Assembly: GCF_900107585.1 (NCBI RefSeq)
Contig: NZ_FNQM01000023.1
Span: forward strand, 1-35,779
Reading direction: 5' to 3'
DNA: 35,779 nucleotides
From: Rubrimonas cliftonensis
GTDB taxonomy: Bacteria; Pseudomonadota; Alphaproteobacteria; Rhodobacterales; Rhodobacteraceae
In this document: positions 20,535 through 27,522 of the stretch, piece after piece
Numbering within the stretch: position 1 is the stretch's first letter
How the letters are laid out: each line of letters starts with the position of its first letter
Made by a program: the position numbers and the translations under genes
Notes under the pieces: generated by a model
Seen by the model: only the letters and a program-made list of their open reading frames with translations
Told to the model about the DNA's origin: nothing
Database searches by the model: none

Positions 20535-21698
20535 TCAGGCTCCGCGAAAATACCTGTGGGGGACGAAGGGCAGGGGCACCACGCCGGCGGGGCGCGGCTT
20601 GCCGCGCACGACCAACTCCAGCGCGGTTCCGGGCTCGGCGACGGCGGCGGCGACGAAGGCCATTGCGACCGGGCCGCCGACGGTAGGGCCGTAGCCGCCG
20701 GAGGTGACCGCGCCGATGGGCGCGCCGCGCGCCGTGACGACCGTGCCTTCGCGCGCCGGCGCGGCGCCGTCGGGGCGCACGCCGACGAGGCGCCGCGCAG
20801 GGCCTTCCGCGATCTGGCGCAGAATCACGGCGGCGCCGGGGAAGTTCGCCGCCTCGCGTCGGCGCTTCGGGATCGACCATGCGAGCCCCGCCTCGACCGG
20901 CGTCGTGGTCTCGTCGAGTTCGTGGCCCCAGAGCGGCAGACCGGCCTCAAGGCGCAGCGTGTCCCGCGCGCCGAGGCCCGCGGGGACCGCGCCGGCGGCG
21001 ATGAGCGCCTCTGCGAACGGCTCCGCGGCGCCGGTCGGCAGCGAGATCTCGAACCCGTCCTCCCCGGTGTAGCCGAGCCGCGAAACCCGCGCCTCGGCGC
21101 CGCGCCACTCCGCCGCTGCGGTCTGCATGAACCGCAACGCCGCGGCCTGCGGCACGAGTTCGCCGACCAGCGCCGCCGCCTTCGGCCCCTGGACCGCGAG
21201 CAGCGCGCGATCGAGCCGCGTCACGGTCGCGTCGGGGTCCAGCGCCTCCGCGAGGCGGGCGAGGTCGGCCTCGCGCCGGGCTGCGTTCACGACGATAAAC
21301 AGGCTGTCGCCGGCATGGCTCACGATCAGGTCGTCGATGACGCCGCCGGCCTCGTTGGTGAACTGGGTGTAGCGCGCGTCGCCGGGCTTCAGCGTCGCCA
21401 GCCCGCCGGGACACAGCGCTTCGAGCGCCTGCGCGGCGGCCGTCGCCCCGCCTTGCGTCTCCAGCCTGAGCTGACCCATGTGCGAGACGTCGAAGAGGGC
21501 GGCGCCTTCGCGACATGCGGCGTGCTCCGCGAGGGTTCCCGCCGGATACCGCACCGGGAGCGACCATCCCGCAAAATCGACCATCACGCCGCCCAGCCGC
21601 GCGTGCAGCGCTGCGAGCGGCGTCTCGAGCGCGGCCTCGCCCGGCGGCGGCGCGGCGTCCTGGTGGGCCGGCGGTCGCCTCGATTGAGGGTTAGCCAT
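20535..21698 (-). CDS. gcvT: Aminomethyltransferase, glycine cleavage T protein
   Basis: The T protein transfers the one-carbon unit from the H protein to tetrahydrofolate and releases ammonia. The 387-residue product has [30 protein letters not shown], and [13 protein letters not shown] with the folate-site Asp-Gly-Phe-Glu block. The first 25 residues are a Pro/Ala-rich extension. GGGAGG lies 11 bases before the ATG. It is the first gene of the operon. The L protein (lpd) is not in this window. Confidence 0.96.
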   Translation of the reverse strand: MANPQSRRPPAHQDAAPPPGEAALETPLAALHARLGGVMVDFAGWSLPVRYPAGTLAEHAACREGAALFDVSHMGQLRLETQGGATAAAQALEALCPGGLATLKPGDARYTQFTNEAGGVIDDLIVSHAGDSLFIVVNAARREADLARLAEALDPDATVTRLDRALLAVQGPKAAALVGELVPQAAALRFMQTAAAEWRGAEARVSRLGYTGEDGFEISLPTGAAEPFAEALIAAGAVPAGLGARDTLRLEAGLPLWGHELDETTTPVEAGLAWSIPKRRREAANFPGAAVILRQIAEGPARRLVGVRPDGAAPAREGTVVTARGAPIGAVTSGGYGPTVGGPVAMAFVAAAVAEPGTALELVVRGKPRPAGVVPLPFVPHRYFRGA

Positions 21699-21739
21699 CG
21701 GATCGCGCCTCCCGTTTCCGATAGAAACTACTCGAACGG

Positions 21740-21751
21740 GTGAGGCCTCAC
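21740..21751. promoter_or_regulatory. Perfect 12-bp palindrome upstream of gcvT
   Basis: GTGAGGCCTCAC is fully self-complementary and lies 42 bases upstream of the gcvT start. A second inverted pair, GTTTC/GAAAC (21714-21718 and 21724-21728), lies between it and the gene. Either could be an operator for a glycine- or one-carbon-responsive regulator. No family is assigned. Confidence 0.4.
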
Positions 21752-21876
21752 AAGTCGGGCGCGAGCGCCCGTTGCGCGTTCAACTGTCTCAGGCAGAGCG
21801 AGGCTCCTGCGCAGGATCGCGCGGGCGCGCTGCGCATCGGCGTGATGGGAGAGCCGGCCGGCGCCGAAGGCCCCGC

Positions 21877-22470
21877 TCAGAGCGCGATCGCGGCCTCGCC
21901 GACGCGGATATCCGAGCAGCCGGTCGAGCCGAAGGCGTGAAGCATCGCCACGAAGCCCGCGACCGAGGCCGAGCCGAGGTCCACCGTGAAGCGCCAGCCG
22001 TCCGGCGCCGTCTCCGGCCCTTCGAGCGCATGGACGACGCCCAGCAGGTCGGGGCTCTCCTCGCCGAAACGCGCCTGGAACCATTCGAGATACCAAAGGC
22101 GCACGGGCGTCCAGTCGGGCTTGGCGAGCGCGTGGCGCGCCTCGACCGTCGCCGCGCCCCAGCGGAACGGCGCCACCCGCGCCGCCGCGCGCTCGGAAAG
22201 CGGCAATGCGATGGGTTCGAAGCACAGCCAGCGGCTGGAAAGCGCGCGCAGCGTCATCATACGCCCGTCGCGGCTCACGCGCAGGTCGCAGCGGCTGGGC
22301 AGGCTGAGGGGCGCGCGGCGGCGGATGCGTCCGTCGCCGTCACGGTCGACCGGCTCGGCGTCGACGTCGGCGCCGGCGGAAAGCTCGGAGGCCATCGATT
22401 CGAGGATGGCCGCCACATGCACGTCGCGCACCGGGCCCAGGACGTCCATGAGGTCGGTGTCCAGCATCAT
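21877..22470 (-). CDS. Conserved-looking hypothetical protein (197 aa)
   Basis: I do not recognise this protein. It is soluble-looking, with no signal peptide or membrane span. It carries acidic N-terminal stretches, an Arg-rich segment around residues 50-70, and a Trp/Phe-rich middle (VRLWYLEWFQARFG). The start overlaps the upstream DUF1489 stop as ATGA, with GGAGGG just before it, so the two are translationally coupled. GC-rich third positions match neighbours and support real coding. A second ATG three bases on is an alternative start. Confidence 0.75.
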   Translation of the reverse strand: MMLDTDLMDVLGPVRDVHVAAILESMASELSAGADVDAEPVDRDGDGRIRRRAPLSLPSRCDLRVSRDGRMMTLRALSSRWLCFEPIALPLSERAAARVAPFRWGAATVEARHALAKPDWTPVRLWYLEWFQARFGEESPDLLGVVHALEGPETAPDGWRFTVDLGSASVAGFVAMLHAFGSTGCSDIRVGEAAIAL

Positions 22471-22925
22471 CGAGCCCTCCTGGCGGTGACGCCGATGTCG
22501 GCGAGCGCCGCTTCGATCTCGTACGGCAGCGCGTCCGTCCCGACGGCGGCGCCGAGATCCGGCGGCGCCTCGGCGGACGTTAGGTAGCGCCAGCCCTGGA
22601 AGGGTCGGCGCGGCTGCGGGGCGACCCGCGCGAGGTCGGGGTCCAGCACGATCGCGCAGCGCGTCACGCCGTCCTCCCCTGTCGCGGGTTCGAGGGCCAG
22701 AATGCGCTGGCGCGCCAGAACGAGCCCCTTGAAGACCCAGTAGAGCGAGCCGCCGTCGAGCAGCTCGCGCGCGCGCCGGGGCCACATCCGCGTGACATGG
22801 GCGACGCCGGCCCGGCCCGCCGCCCTGTCGAGCGGGGCGCGCAGCGCCTGCCACGCCTCAAGATCCTCCACGACGGCGGCGCCGACGCAGATTTTCAAGA
22901 GATGCAGCTGCCCCACGGCGGCCAT
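22467..22925 (-). CDS. DUF1489 family protein
   Basis: This 152-residue protein matches my memory of the DUF1489 family, an alphaproteobacterial group of unknown function. Features are LHLLKICVGAAVVEDLEAWQ near the start, then HVTRMWPRRARELLDGGSLY and WVFKGLVLARQRIL, and PRRPFQGWRYL towards the end. AAGGAG precedes the ATG at 22925. The next gene overlaps it by four bases. It diverges from nrdJ. Function is not inferred. Confidence 0.85.
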   Translation of the reverse strand: MAAVGQLHLLKICVGAAVVEDLEAWQALRAPLDRAAGRAGVAHVTRMWPRRARELLDGGSLYWVFKGLVLARQRILALEPATGEDGVTRCAIVLDPDLARVAPQPRRPFQGWRYLTSAEAPPDLGAAVGTDALPYEIEAALADIGVTARRAR

Positions 22926-22989
22926 GACCTCATACTCCTTTAGTCGTACTACCTATAGAGGAGACACCCCCTCCGACGCCAGCAAATTG

Positions 22990-23005
22990 CGACGTGGGGA
23001 CGTCG
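22990..23005. promoter_or_regulatory. Inverted repeat in the DUF1489-nrdJ divergent region
   Basis: CGACGT and ACGTCG flank GGGG, forming a perfect 6+6 palindrome in the 193-base divergent intergenic region. It lies about 54 bases upstream of the nrdJ -35. It could be a regulator site for either gene. It does not look like an NrdR box and no cobalamin riboswitch core was seen. Confidence 0.4.
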
Positions 23006-23058
23006 AAAACGCAAAGGTTTCAAGTCGGAACCCCTGTCCGGGGCGCCTCCGTCCGGCG

Positions 23059-23087
23059 TTGACCGCCGTCAGCCGCGTTCGTAGGAT
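23059..23087 (+). promoter_or_regulatory. nrdJ: Promoter for nrdJ
   Basis: TTGACC (23059-23064), a 17-base spacer and TAGGAT (23082-23087) make a good sigma70-type promoter. The predicted start is near 23094, giving a leader of only about 25 bases before the ATG at 23119. That leaves no room for a riboswitch. Confidence 0.65.
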
Positions 23088-23118
23088 GTTCACGCGTAGA
23101 CAACCACAGGCAGGATTG

Positions 23119-25446
23119 ATGGATCGTTTCGCGGCGCCGGTTTCAGCGCAGATCTGGGACATGAAGTATCGGCTCAAGTCTCCGGAGGGCGCGCCGATCG
23201 ACGCCACGGTGGAGGACAGCTGGTCCCGCGTGGCGCAGGCGCTGGCCTCGGTCGAGGCCGACCCGGCGGCCTGGACGCCACGTTTCCACGCCGCGCTGGA
23301 GGACTTCCGGTTCCTGCCGGCGGGGCGCATCCTCGCCGGCGCCGGGGCCGACCGTTCGGTGACGCTGTTCAACTGCTTCGTGATGGGAACGGTGCCCGAT
23401 TCGCTGGAGGGCATCTTCGCGCATCTGCGCGAGGCGGCGCTCACGATGCAGCAGGGCGGCGGCATCGGCTACGACTTCTCCACGATCCGGCCGAAGGGCG
23501 CCCCGGTGCGGGGGGTCGCGGCCGACGCCTCCGGCCCGCTGTCCTTCATGGACGTCTGGGACGCGATGTGCCGCACCATCATGTCCGCCGGCGCGCGTCG
23601 CGGCGCGATGATGGCGACGCTGCGCTGCGACCACCCCGACGTGCTCGACTTCATCGACGCCAAGCGCGACCCCGTGCGCCTGCGCAACTTCAACCTCTCG
23701 GTGCTCGCGACCGACCCCTTCATGGCCGCCGTGGAGGCGGACGGGCCGTGGGAGCTCGCCTTCGACGGCAGGGTCTACCGCACGCTGCCGGCGCGTGACC
23801 TCTGGAATGCGATGATGCGCGCGACCTACGACGTGGCCGAGCCCGGCGTAATCTTCATCGACCGCATCAACGCGCTGAACAACCTCAGCTATTGCGAGAC
23901 CATCGCGGCGACCAACCCCTGCGGCGAACAGCCCCTGCCGCCCTATGGCGCCTGCCTGCTCGGCTCTATCAACCTCGCGCGCCTCGTGCCCGAGCCCTTC
24001 GCGGAGGGCGCCGCCCTGGACGAGGCGGCGCTGGAGGGGCTCACGGCCGACGCCGTGCGGATGATGGACAACGTCGTGGACGCCTCGCGCTTCCCGTTGC
24101 CGCAACAGGCCGCGGAGGCGCGCGCCAAGCGCCGCATCGGCCTCGGCGTGACGGGCCTCGCCGACGCGCTGCTCATGGTCGGCGAGCGCTACGGGTCGGA
24201 GGGCGCGGCGGCGCTCACCGGGCGCTGGATGGCGCTGATCTCGCGGGCGGCCTACCGCGCGTCGGCGCGCATCGCGGGCGAGAAGGGCGCCTTCCCGCTC
24301 TACGATCGCGACGCGATCCTCGCCGCGCCGCACGTCGCCGCGCTCGACGACGAGACCCGCGCGCTCATCGCCGAGAACGGCCTGCGCAACGCGCTGCTGA
24401 CCTCCATCGCGCCGACGGGCACGATCTCGCTCTACGCCGGCAACGTCTCCTCCGGCGTGGAGCCGATCTTCGCCGCGAGCTACACGCGCAAGGTGCTGCA
24501 GAAGGACGGCGGCCGCACCGAGGAGGAGGTGGTCGACTACGCCGTGGCGCGGTGGCGCGCACTCAGGGGCCGCGACGCGCCCCTGCCGGCGTGGTTCGTC
24601 GACGCCCAGACCCTGAGCCCGGCTGACCATGTGCGCATGCAGGCCGCTGCGCAGGCCCATGTCGACAGCTCCATCTCCAAGACGATCAACTGCCCGGCCG
24701 ACATCGATTTCGAGAGCTTCAAGGACGTCTACGGCCTCGCCTACGCGTCCGGTTGCAAGGGCTGCACGACCTACCGGCCGAACGCCGTGACCGGCTCGGT
24801 GCTGTCGCTCACCGCCGACGCGCCCGCGGAAGCCTCCGCCGGCGTCGTCGCGGCTGTCAGCCCCGCGGCGGAGGACGCGGCGCCAACGCGCGAGGCCGCG
24901 ACCGGCGGCGACGTCGTCTACATGGCTCGGCCGCTGGAGCGCCCCGAGGCGCTGCCCGGCGCCACCTACAAGCTGAAATGGCCCGACAGCGCCCATGCGA
25001 TCTACATCACGCTCAATGACGTCATCGTGGGCGGGCGGCGAAGGCCCTTCGAGATATTCATCAACTCCAAGAACATGGAGCACTACGCCTGGACCGTGGC
25101 GCTCACGCGGATGATCTCCGCGGTCTTCCGCCGCGGCGGCGACGTGAGCTTCGTGGTGGAGGAGCTGAAGGCCGTCTTCGACCCGCGCGGCGGCGCCTGG
25201 ATGGGCGGCCGCTATGTCCCGTCGATCCTCGCCGCGATCGGCGGCGTGATCGAGCGGCATCTCGTGGAGATCGGCTTTCTGGAAGGCGAGGGCCTGGGCC
25301 TGAAGACGGACCCCGAGGCGCAGGCCGTGCGCGTCGGCGAGCGCCCCGGCGGCCCAGGCTGCCCCGCTTGCGGCTCCACCAACCTCCACATGACCGAAGG
25401 CTGCGCCACCTGCGGGGACTGCGGCTTCAGTAAGTGTTCAGGTTGA
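23119..25446 (+). CDS. nrdJ: Adenosylcobalamin-dependent ribonucleotide reductase, class II
   Basis: NrdJ makes deoxyribonucleotides using a B12-generated thiyl radical and works with or without oxygen. The 775-residue product from ATG 23119 has the radical cysteine C268 with N266 and E270 in ATNPCGEQPL, and the redox pair C86 and C279, spaced as in the Thermotoga enzyme. The C-terminus carries a cysteine-rich shuttle (CPACGS, then CATCGDCGFSKC). The last codons (AGT, TGT, TCA, GGT) are less GC-rich than the rest, and AT-rich DNA begins there. An in-frame upstream ATG at 22792 was rejected. Confidence 0.96.
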   Translation: MDRFAAPVSAQIWDMKYRLKSPEGAPIDATVEDSWSRVAQALASVEADPAAWTPRFHAALEDFRFLPAGRILAGAGADRSVTLFNCFVMGTVPDSLEGIFAHLREAALTMQQGGGIGYDFSTIRPKGAPVRGVAADASGPLSFMDVWDAMCRTIMSAGARRGAMMATLRCDHPDVLDFIDAKRDPVRLRNFNLSVLATDPFMAAVEADGPWELAFDGRVYRTLPARDLWNAMMRATYDVAEPGVIFIDRINALNNLSYCETIAATNPCGEQPLPPYGACLLGSINLARLVPEPFAEGAALDEAALEGLTADAVRMMDNVVDASRFPLPQQAAEARAKRRIGLGVTGLADALLMVGERYGSEGAAALTGRWMALISRAAYRASARIAGEKGAFPLYDRDAILAAPHVAALDDETRALIAENGLRNALLTSIAPTGTISLYAGNVSSGVEPIFAASYTRKVLQKDGGRTEEEVVDYAVARWRALRGRDAPLPAWFVDAQTLSPADHVRMQAAAQAHVDSSISKTINCPADIDFESFKDVYGLAYASGCKGCTTYRPNAVTGSVLSLTADAPAEASAGVVAAVSPAAEDAAPTREAATGGDVVYMARPLERPEALPGATYKLKWPDSAHAIYITLNDVIVGGRRRPFEIFINSKNMEHYAWTVALTRMISAVFRRGGDVSFVVEELKAVFDPRGGAWMGGRYVPSILAAIGGVIERHLVEIGFLEGEGLGLKTDPEAQAVRVGERPGGPGCPACGSTNLHMTEGCATCGDCGFSKCSG

Positions 25447-25482
25447 AAAGGGATGTGGTTGTGTGTAGCCGCTGAAAATAAT

Positions 25483-25533
25483 TTGCCATTTGGTGGTAAA
25501 GATTGCCATTGAATTGAAGAAAAGATTGCCATT
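25483..25533 (+). repeat. Three TTGCCATT repeats after nrdJ
   Basis: TTGCCATT occurs at 25483-25490, 25503-25510 and 25526-25533, at 20- and 23-base spacing, each followed by a short AT-rich variable part. Multiple short internal repeats like this occur at the ends of some IS elements, such as IS21-type ones, and this may be such an end. No matching transposase is next to it. The stretch 25447-25679 holds no gene that I can support. Confidence 0.5.
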
Positions 25534-25679
25534 GGGCTTGAAAACGGCTGGGAAGGCGAAATTCCAGCTGTCTGAGGAGAAATCTGCCTTGCAACAACTG
25601 CATTAGGCTGACTAAGCCAATCATTTGCTCACCGGTTCAAGGAAGCGCTGCTCGTCGCCACGATCTGTCGCGTTGCACG

Positions 25680-25856
25680 TTATCGCTCCGCCTTCTCAAG
25701 CGCCGTTTTTCTTTCATAACAGTCTGGGATGACCCGCTCCAGCAGCCGCCAGAATGCAGGCCCGTGGTGATGGGCCAGCCGATGCGCCAGCTCATGGGTC
25801 AATACATAGTCGATGGCCTGCGTGATAGTGTCCCAGAGCGTGGTGTAGGAGCGCAC
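25680..25856 (-). pseudogene. C-terminal remnant of a HELAH metallopeptidase (YgjP/SprT-like)
   Basis: The minus frame ends at 25680 and encodes about 58 residues. The zinc motif HELAH is at 25796-25782, followed by HHHGPAFWRLLERVIPDCYER. This matches the end of YgjP-like (DUF45) metal-dependent hydrolases, in which HExxH and a later His bind the metal. The N-terminal part is missing and the frame merges into a truncated IS110-type transposase. No start codon precedes it, so it is a fragment. The family assignment is from motif spacing. Confidence 0.65.
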
Positions 25857-25857
25857 G

Positions 25858-26319
25858 CTCCGGGCCGATAACGCCGAACTCGGCGAGGTGGCCGCGGATG
25901 CCGTTTATCAGCTGGGTGCGCTGGCGCATCAGCATCTCGCGGACGCGGTGAATCACCAGAACCTCCTGCTGGACGGCTTCCTTGATCGGCACAAAGCGCA
26001 TGGTCGGCCGCGTCATCGCCTCGCAGATCGCTTCGGCGTCTGCAGCGTCATTCTTGTTGGTCTTGACGTAGGGCTTGACGTACTGCGCCGGAAGCAGACA
26101 GACATCGTGACCCATGGCGCGCAACAGGCGACCCCAGTGATGCGCTCCGGAACAGGCCTCAAGCCCGATCCGGCACACCGGCAGGGCGCGGAAGAAGGGC
26201 TCGACCTCCTCGCGCCTGAGCCGGCGCCGCAGGACGGCCCGACAGTCCGCGGCTGCAGCATGAACCTGAAAGACGGACTTGGCGATGTCGAGCCCCACAA
26301 GGGCGATGTCGTTCGGCAT
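25858..26319 (-). pseudogene. IS110-type transposase, N-terminal part
   Basis: ATG 26319 opens an intact-looking 154-codon piece with the DEDD catalytic residues of IS110 elements: D11 in VGLDIAK, E54 in IGLEACSGAH, D91 and D94 in TNKNDAADAEA. After GVIGPE the match stops at about 25858, and the reading runs out of family into the metallopeptidase remnant. The C-terminal Tnp_20 domain with its serine motif is lost, so the transposase should be inactive. AAAGGAG precedes the ATG. Confidence 0.85.
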
Positions 26320-26394
26320 GAAGCGCTCCTTTCTCTCAGCCAACGCCCTCGCAGCTTGCGCCAGCGGTTGAGGTGAGGCGAGCGGGGGCATCCA

Positions 26395-27063
26395 TGCCAT
26401 CATGCGCGCCGCAAGTTCTTCGAACTGGCCGATATCGCCGCCAACGCCCGGCGCGGCGGCAAGGCGCCGCCGATCTCGCCGCTGGCGCTCGAGGCCGTGA
26501 CCCGCATCGACGCCGTCTTCGACATCGAGCGCGCCGTCAACGGTATGCCCGCCAGCCAGCGGCTCGCCGTCCGCCAGGCGGAGGTCGCGCCGCTCGTCGC
26601 CGCCCTGCGCGACTGGATGACGTCCGAGCGCGCCCGACTGTCGAAGCACGCCCCTGTCGCCAAGGCCATGGACTACATGCTCACCCGATGGGACGGCTTC
26701 ACCGGCCCTTCGGGCCTTCATCCGCCTTCGGTCGCGCCACAGGCGCGCCCGATCGCTGCGCGACCGTCTCCTGAAGTCCTGAGCGACGGACGGATCTGCC
26801 TCACGAACAATTCGGCCGAGCGGTCGCTGCGCGGCGTGGCCCTCGGACGCAAGGCGTGGCTCTTCGCCGGCTCCGAACGCGGCGGCGACCGCGCCGCCTT
26901 CTTCTACACAATGATCGTCACCGCCAAGCTCAACGACGTCGATCCACAGGCCTGGCTTGCCGACGTCCTCGCCCGCATCGCCGGCACGCCAATGTCAAAG
27001 CTCGACGAGCTGCTGCCATGGAACCGGGCCGCCCAGACAAACCTTGCCGTCAAGGCCGCCTAG
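26395..27063 (+). pseudogene. IS66-type transposase TnpC, C-terminal part
   Basis: About 222 codons encode the C-terminal DDE region of IS66-family TnpC. HARRKFFELADIAAN is at the start, then AKAMDYMLTRWDGFT, CLTNNSAERSLRGVALGRK with the last catalytic Glu, and LADVLARIAGTPMSKLDELL. The N-terminal 300 or so residues and the partner genes are missing. The break near 26395 adjoins the IS110-type upstream region, so IS110 insertion is the likely cause. An in-frame, structured insertion sits at 26704-26778. Confidence 0.85.
26704..26778. repeat. Structured in-frame insertion inside IS66 tnpC
   Basis: In IS66 transposases, WDxFT is normally followed almost at once by FLxDGRICL. Here 75 bases (25 codons) replace about two residues and keep the frame. 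The segment folds: GGCCC/GGGCC (26704-26708, 26712-26716), then GGTCGCGC/GCGCGACC (26730-26737, 26758-26765) enclosing GCGCC/GGCGC (26734-26738, 26742-26746). It looks like a small palindromic repeat inserted into the gene. Confidence 0.55.
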
Positions 27064-27087
27064 CCGCGGCTCTCACCGGAGGGGTGC

Positions 27088-27158
27088 CTTGTAAGTCGGG
27101 GGTGTATGCTTGCTCATGCACCTCGGCTATCATGCTGGACTCGCGAGGTGAATCCCTC
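27088..27158 (-). mobile_element. 71-bp remnant of an IS5-type element end
   Basis: These 71 bases align without gaps to 34073-34143, the end of the complete IS5-type element, with 63 matches. They encode on the minus strand the first transposase residues MSKHTPPTYK, against MSKPTPPTYK in the full copy. Similarity stops exactly after GTGAATCCCTC in both, which defines the element's outer end as GAGGGATTCAC. The inner side joins IS66 sequence at 27088, so the rest of the element has been deleted. Confidence 0.85.
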
Positions 27159-27220
27159 ATCTTGCCGCTTCTCAGCAACAGAATCTCCTGGCACTGATCA
27201 ACTGCACCGGGAGTGCGACG

Positions 27221-27440
27221 AATTCAATAGTCGACACTGAGAAACCCCAAAACACGATCCTTTCTGCCCAAAAATTCCACACGATATGAATAAAATTTTA
27301 TATAAATATTATCAAACGCCATATATTACTTGTAACGTTTACTTGCAATAATTCAGGCGCGAGGCGTCTTAATTAACAATCACGCATGTGGCAGGCCGTT
27401 GTTTTGGAAGGTGCGGCCAATTATTTTTGGGCGCCAAACG
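27221..27440. other. AT-rich gene-free stretch upstream of pstS
   Basis: GC drops to about 35% at 27241-27300 and 30% at 27301-27360, against well over 60% around it. No gene, RNA gene or clear terminator is seen. The core has runs such as AAAATTTTATATAAATATTAT. It may be a curved or easily melted promoter region serving as an UP-like element for pstS, or residual foreign DNA from the IS junction. The Pho box follows 20 bases downstream. Confidence 0.6.
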
Positions 27441-27460
27441 TTTGTGGATTTAAATTGAAT

Positions 27461-27478
27461 TTGTCATGATGTTGTCAT
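27461..27478 (+). promoter_or_regulatory. Pho box (PhoB site) of the pst operon
   Basis: TTGTCAT (27461-27467), four bases and TTGTCAT (27472-27478) are 11-bp-phased direct repeats, a near-ideal PhoB half-site pair. TACATC at 27490-27495 could be the -10, about 11 bases on as in PhoB-dependent promoters. The site overlaps an upstream in-frame ATG at 27466, which argues for the later pstS start. The operon should be induced by phosphate starvation through PhoR-PhoB. Confidence 0.85.
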
Positions 27479-27522
27479 CGATCGAAGCGTACATCGGCCT
27501 GACAGCATTGATGGAGGCCTCC

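Noticed and set aside
21785-21880. Glycine-riboswitch-like pieces (CTCAGGCA; GGGAGAG followed by GCGCCGAAGG) upstream of gcvT
   Set aside because: They lie on the plus strand, antisense to gcvT, are in the wrong order, lack the P3 stem and partly overlap coding sequence. Taken as chance resemblance.
22926-23118. Cobalamin riboswitch or NrdR box before nrdJ
   Set aside because: No conserved cobalamin riboswitch core and no NrdR-type palindrome was seen, and the predicted leader is only about 25 bases.
23143-25389. 748-codon open frame on the minus strand opposite nrdJ
   Set aside because: Shadow of nrdJ; composition is Arg/His/Asp-rich and no family is recognisable.
25888-26376. 162-codon plus-strand frame opposite the IS110-type transposase
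   Set aside because: The minus strand carries clear DEDD transposase motifs; this frame is its shadow.
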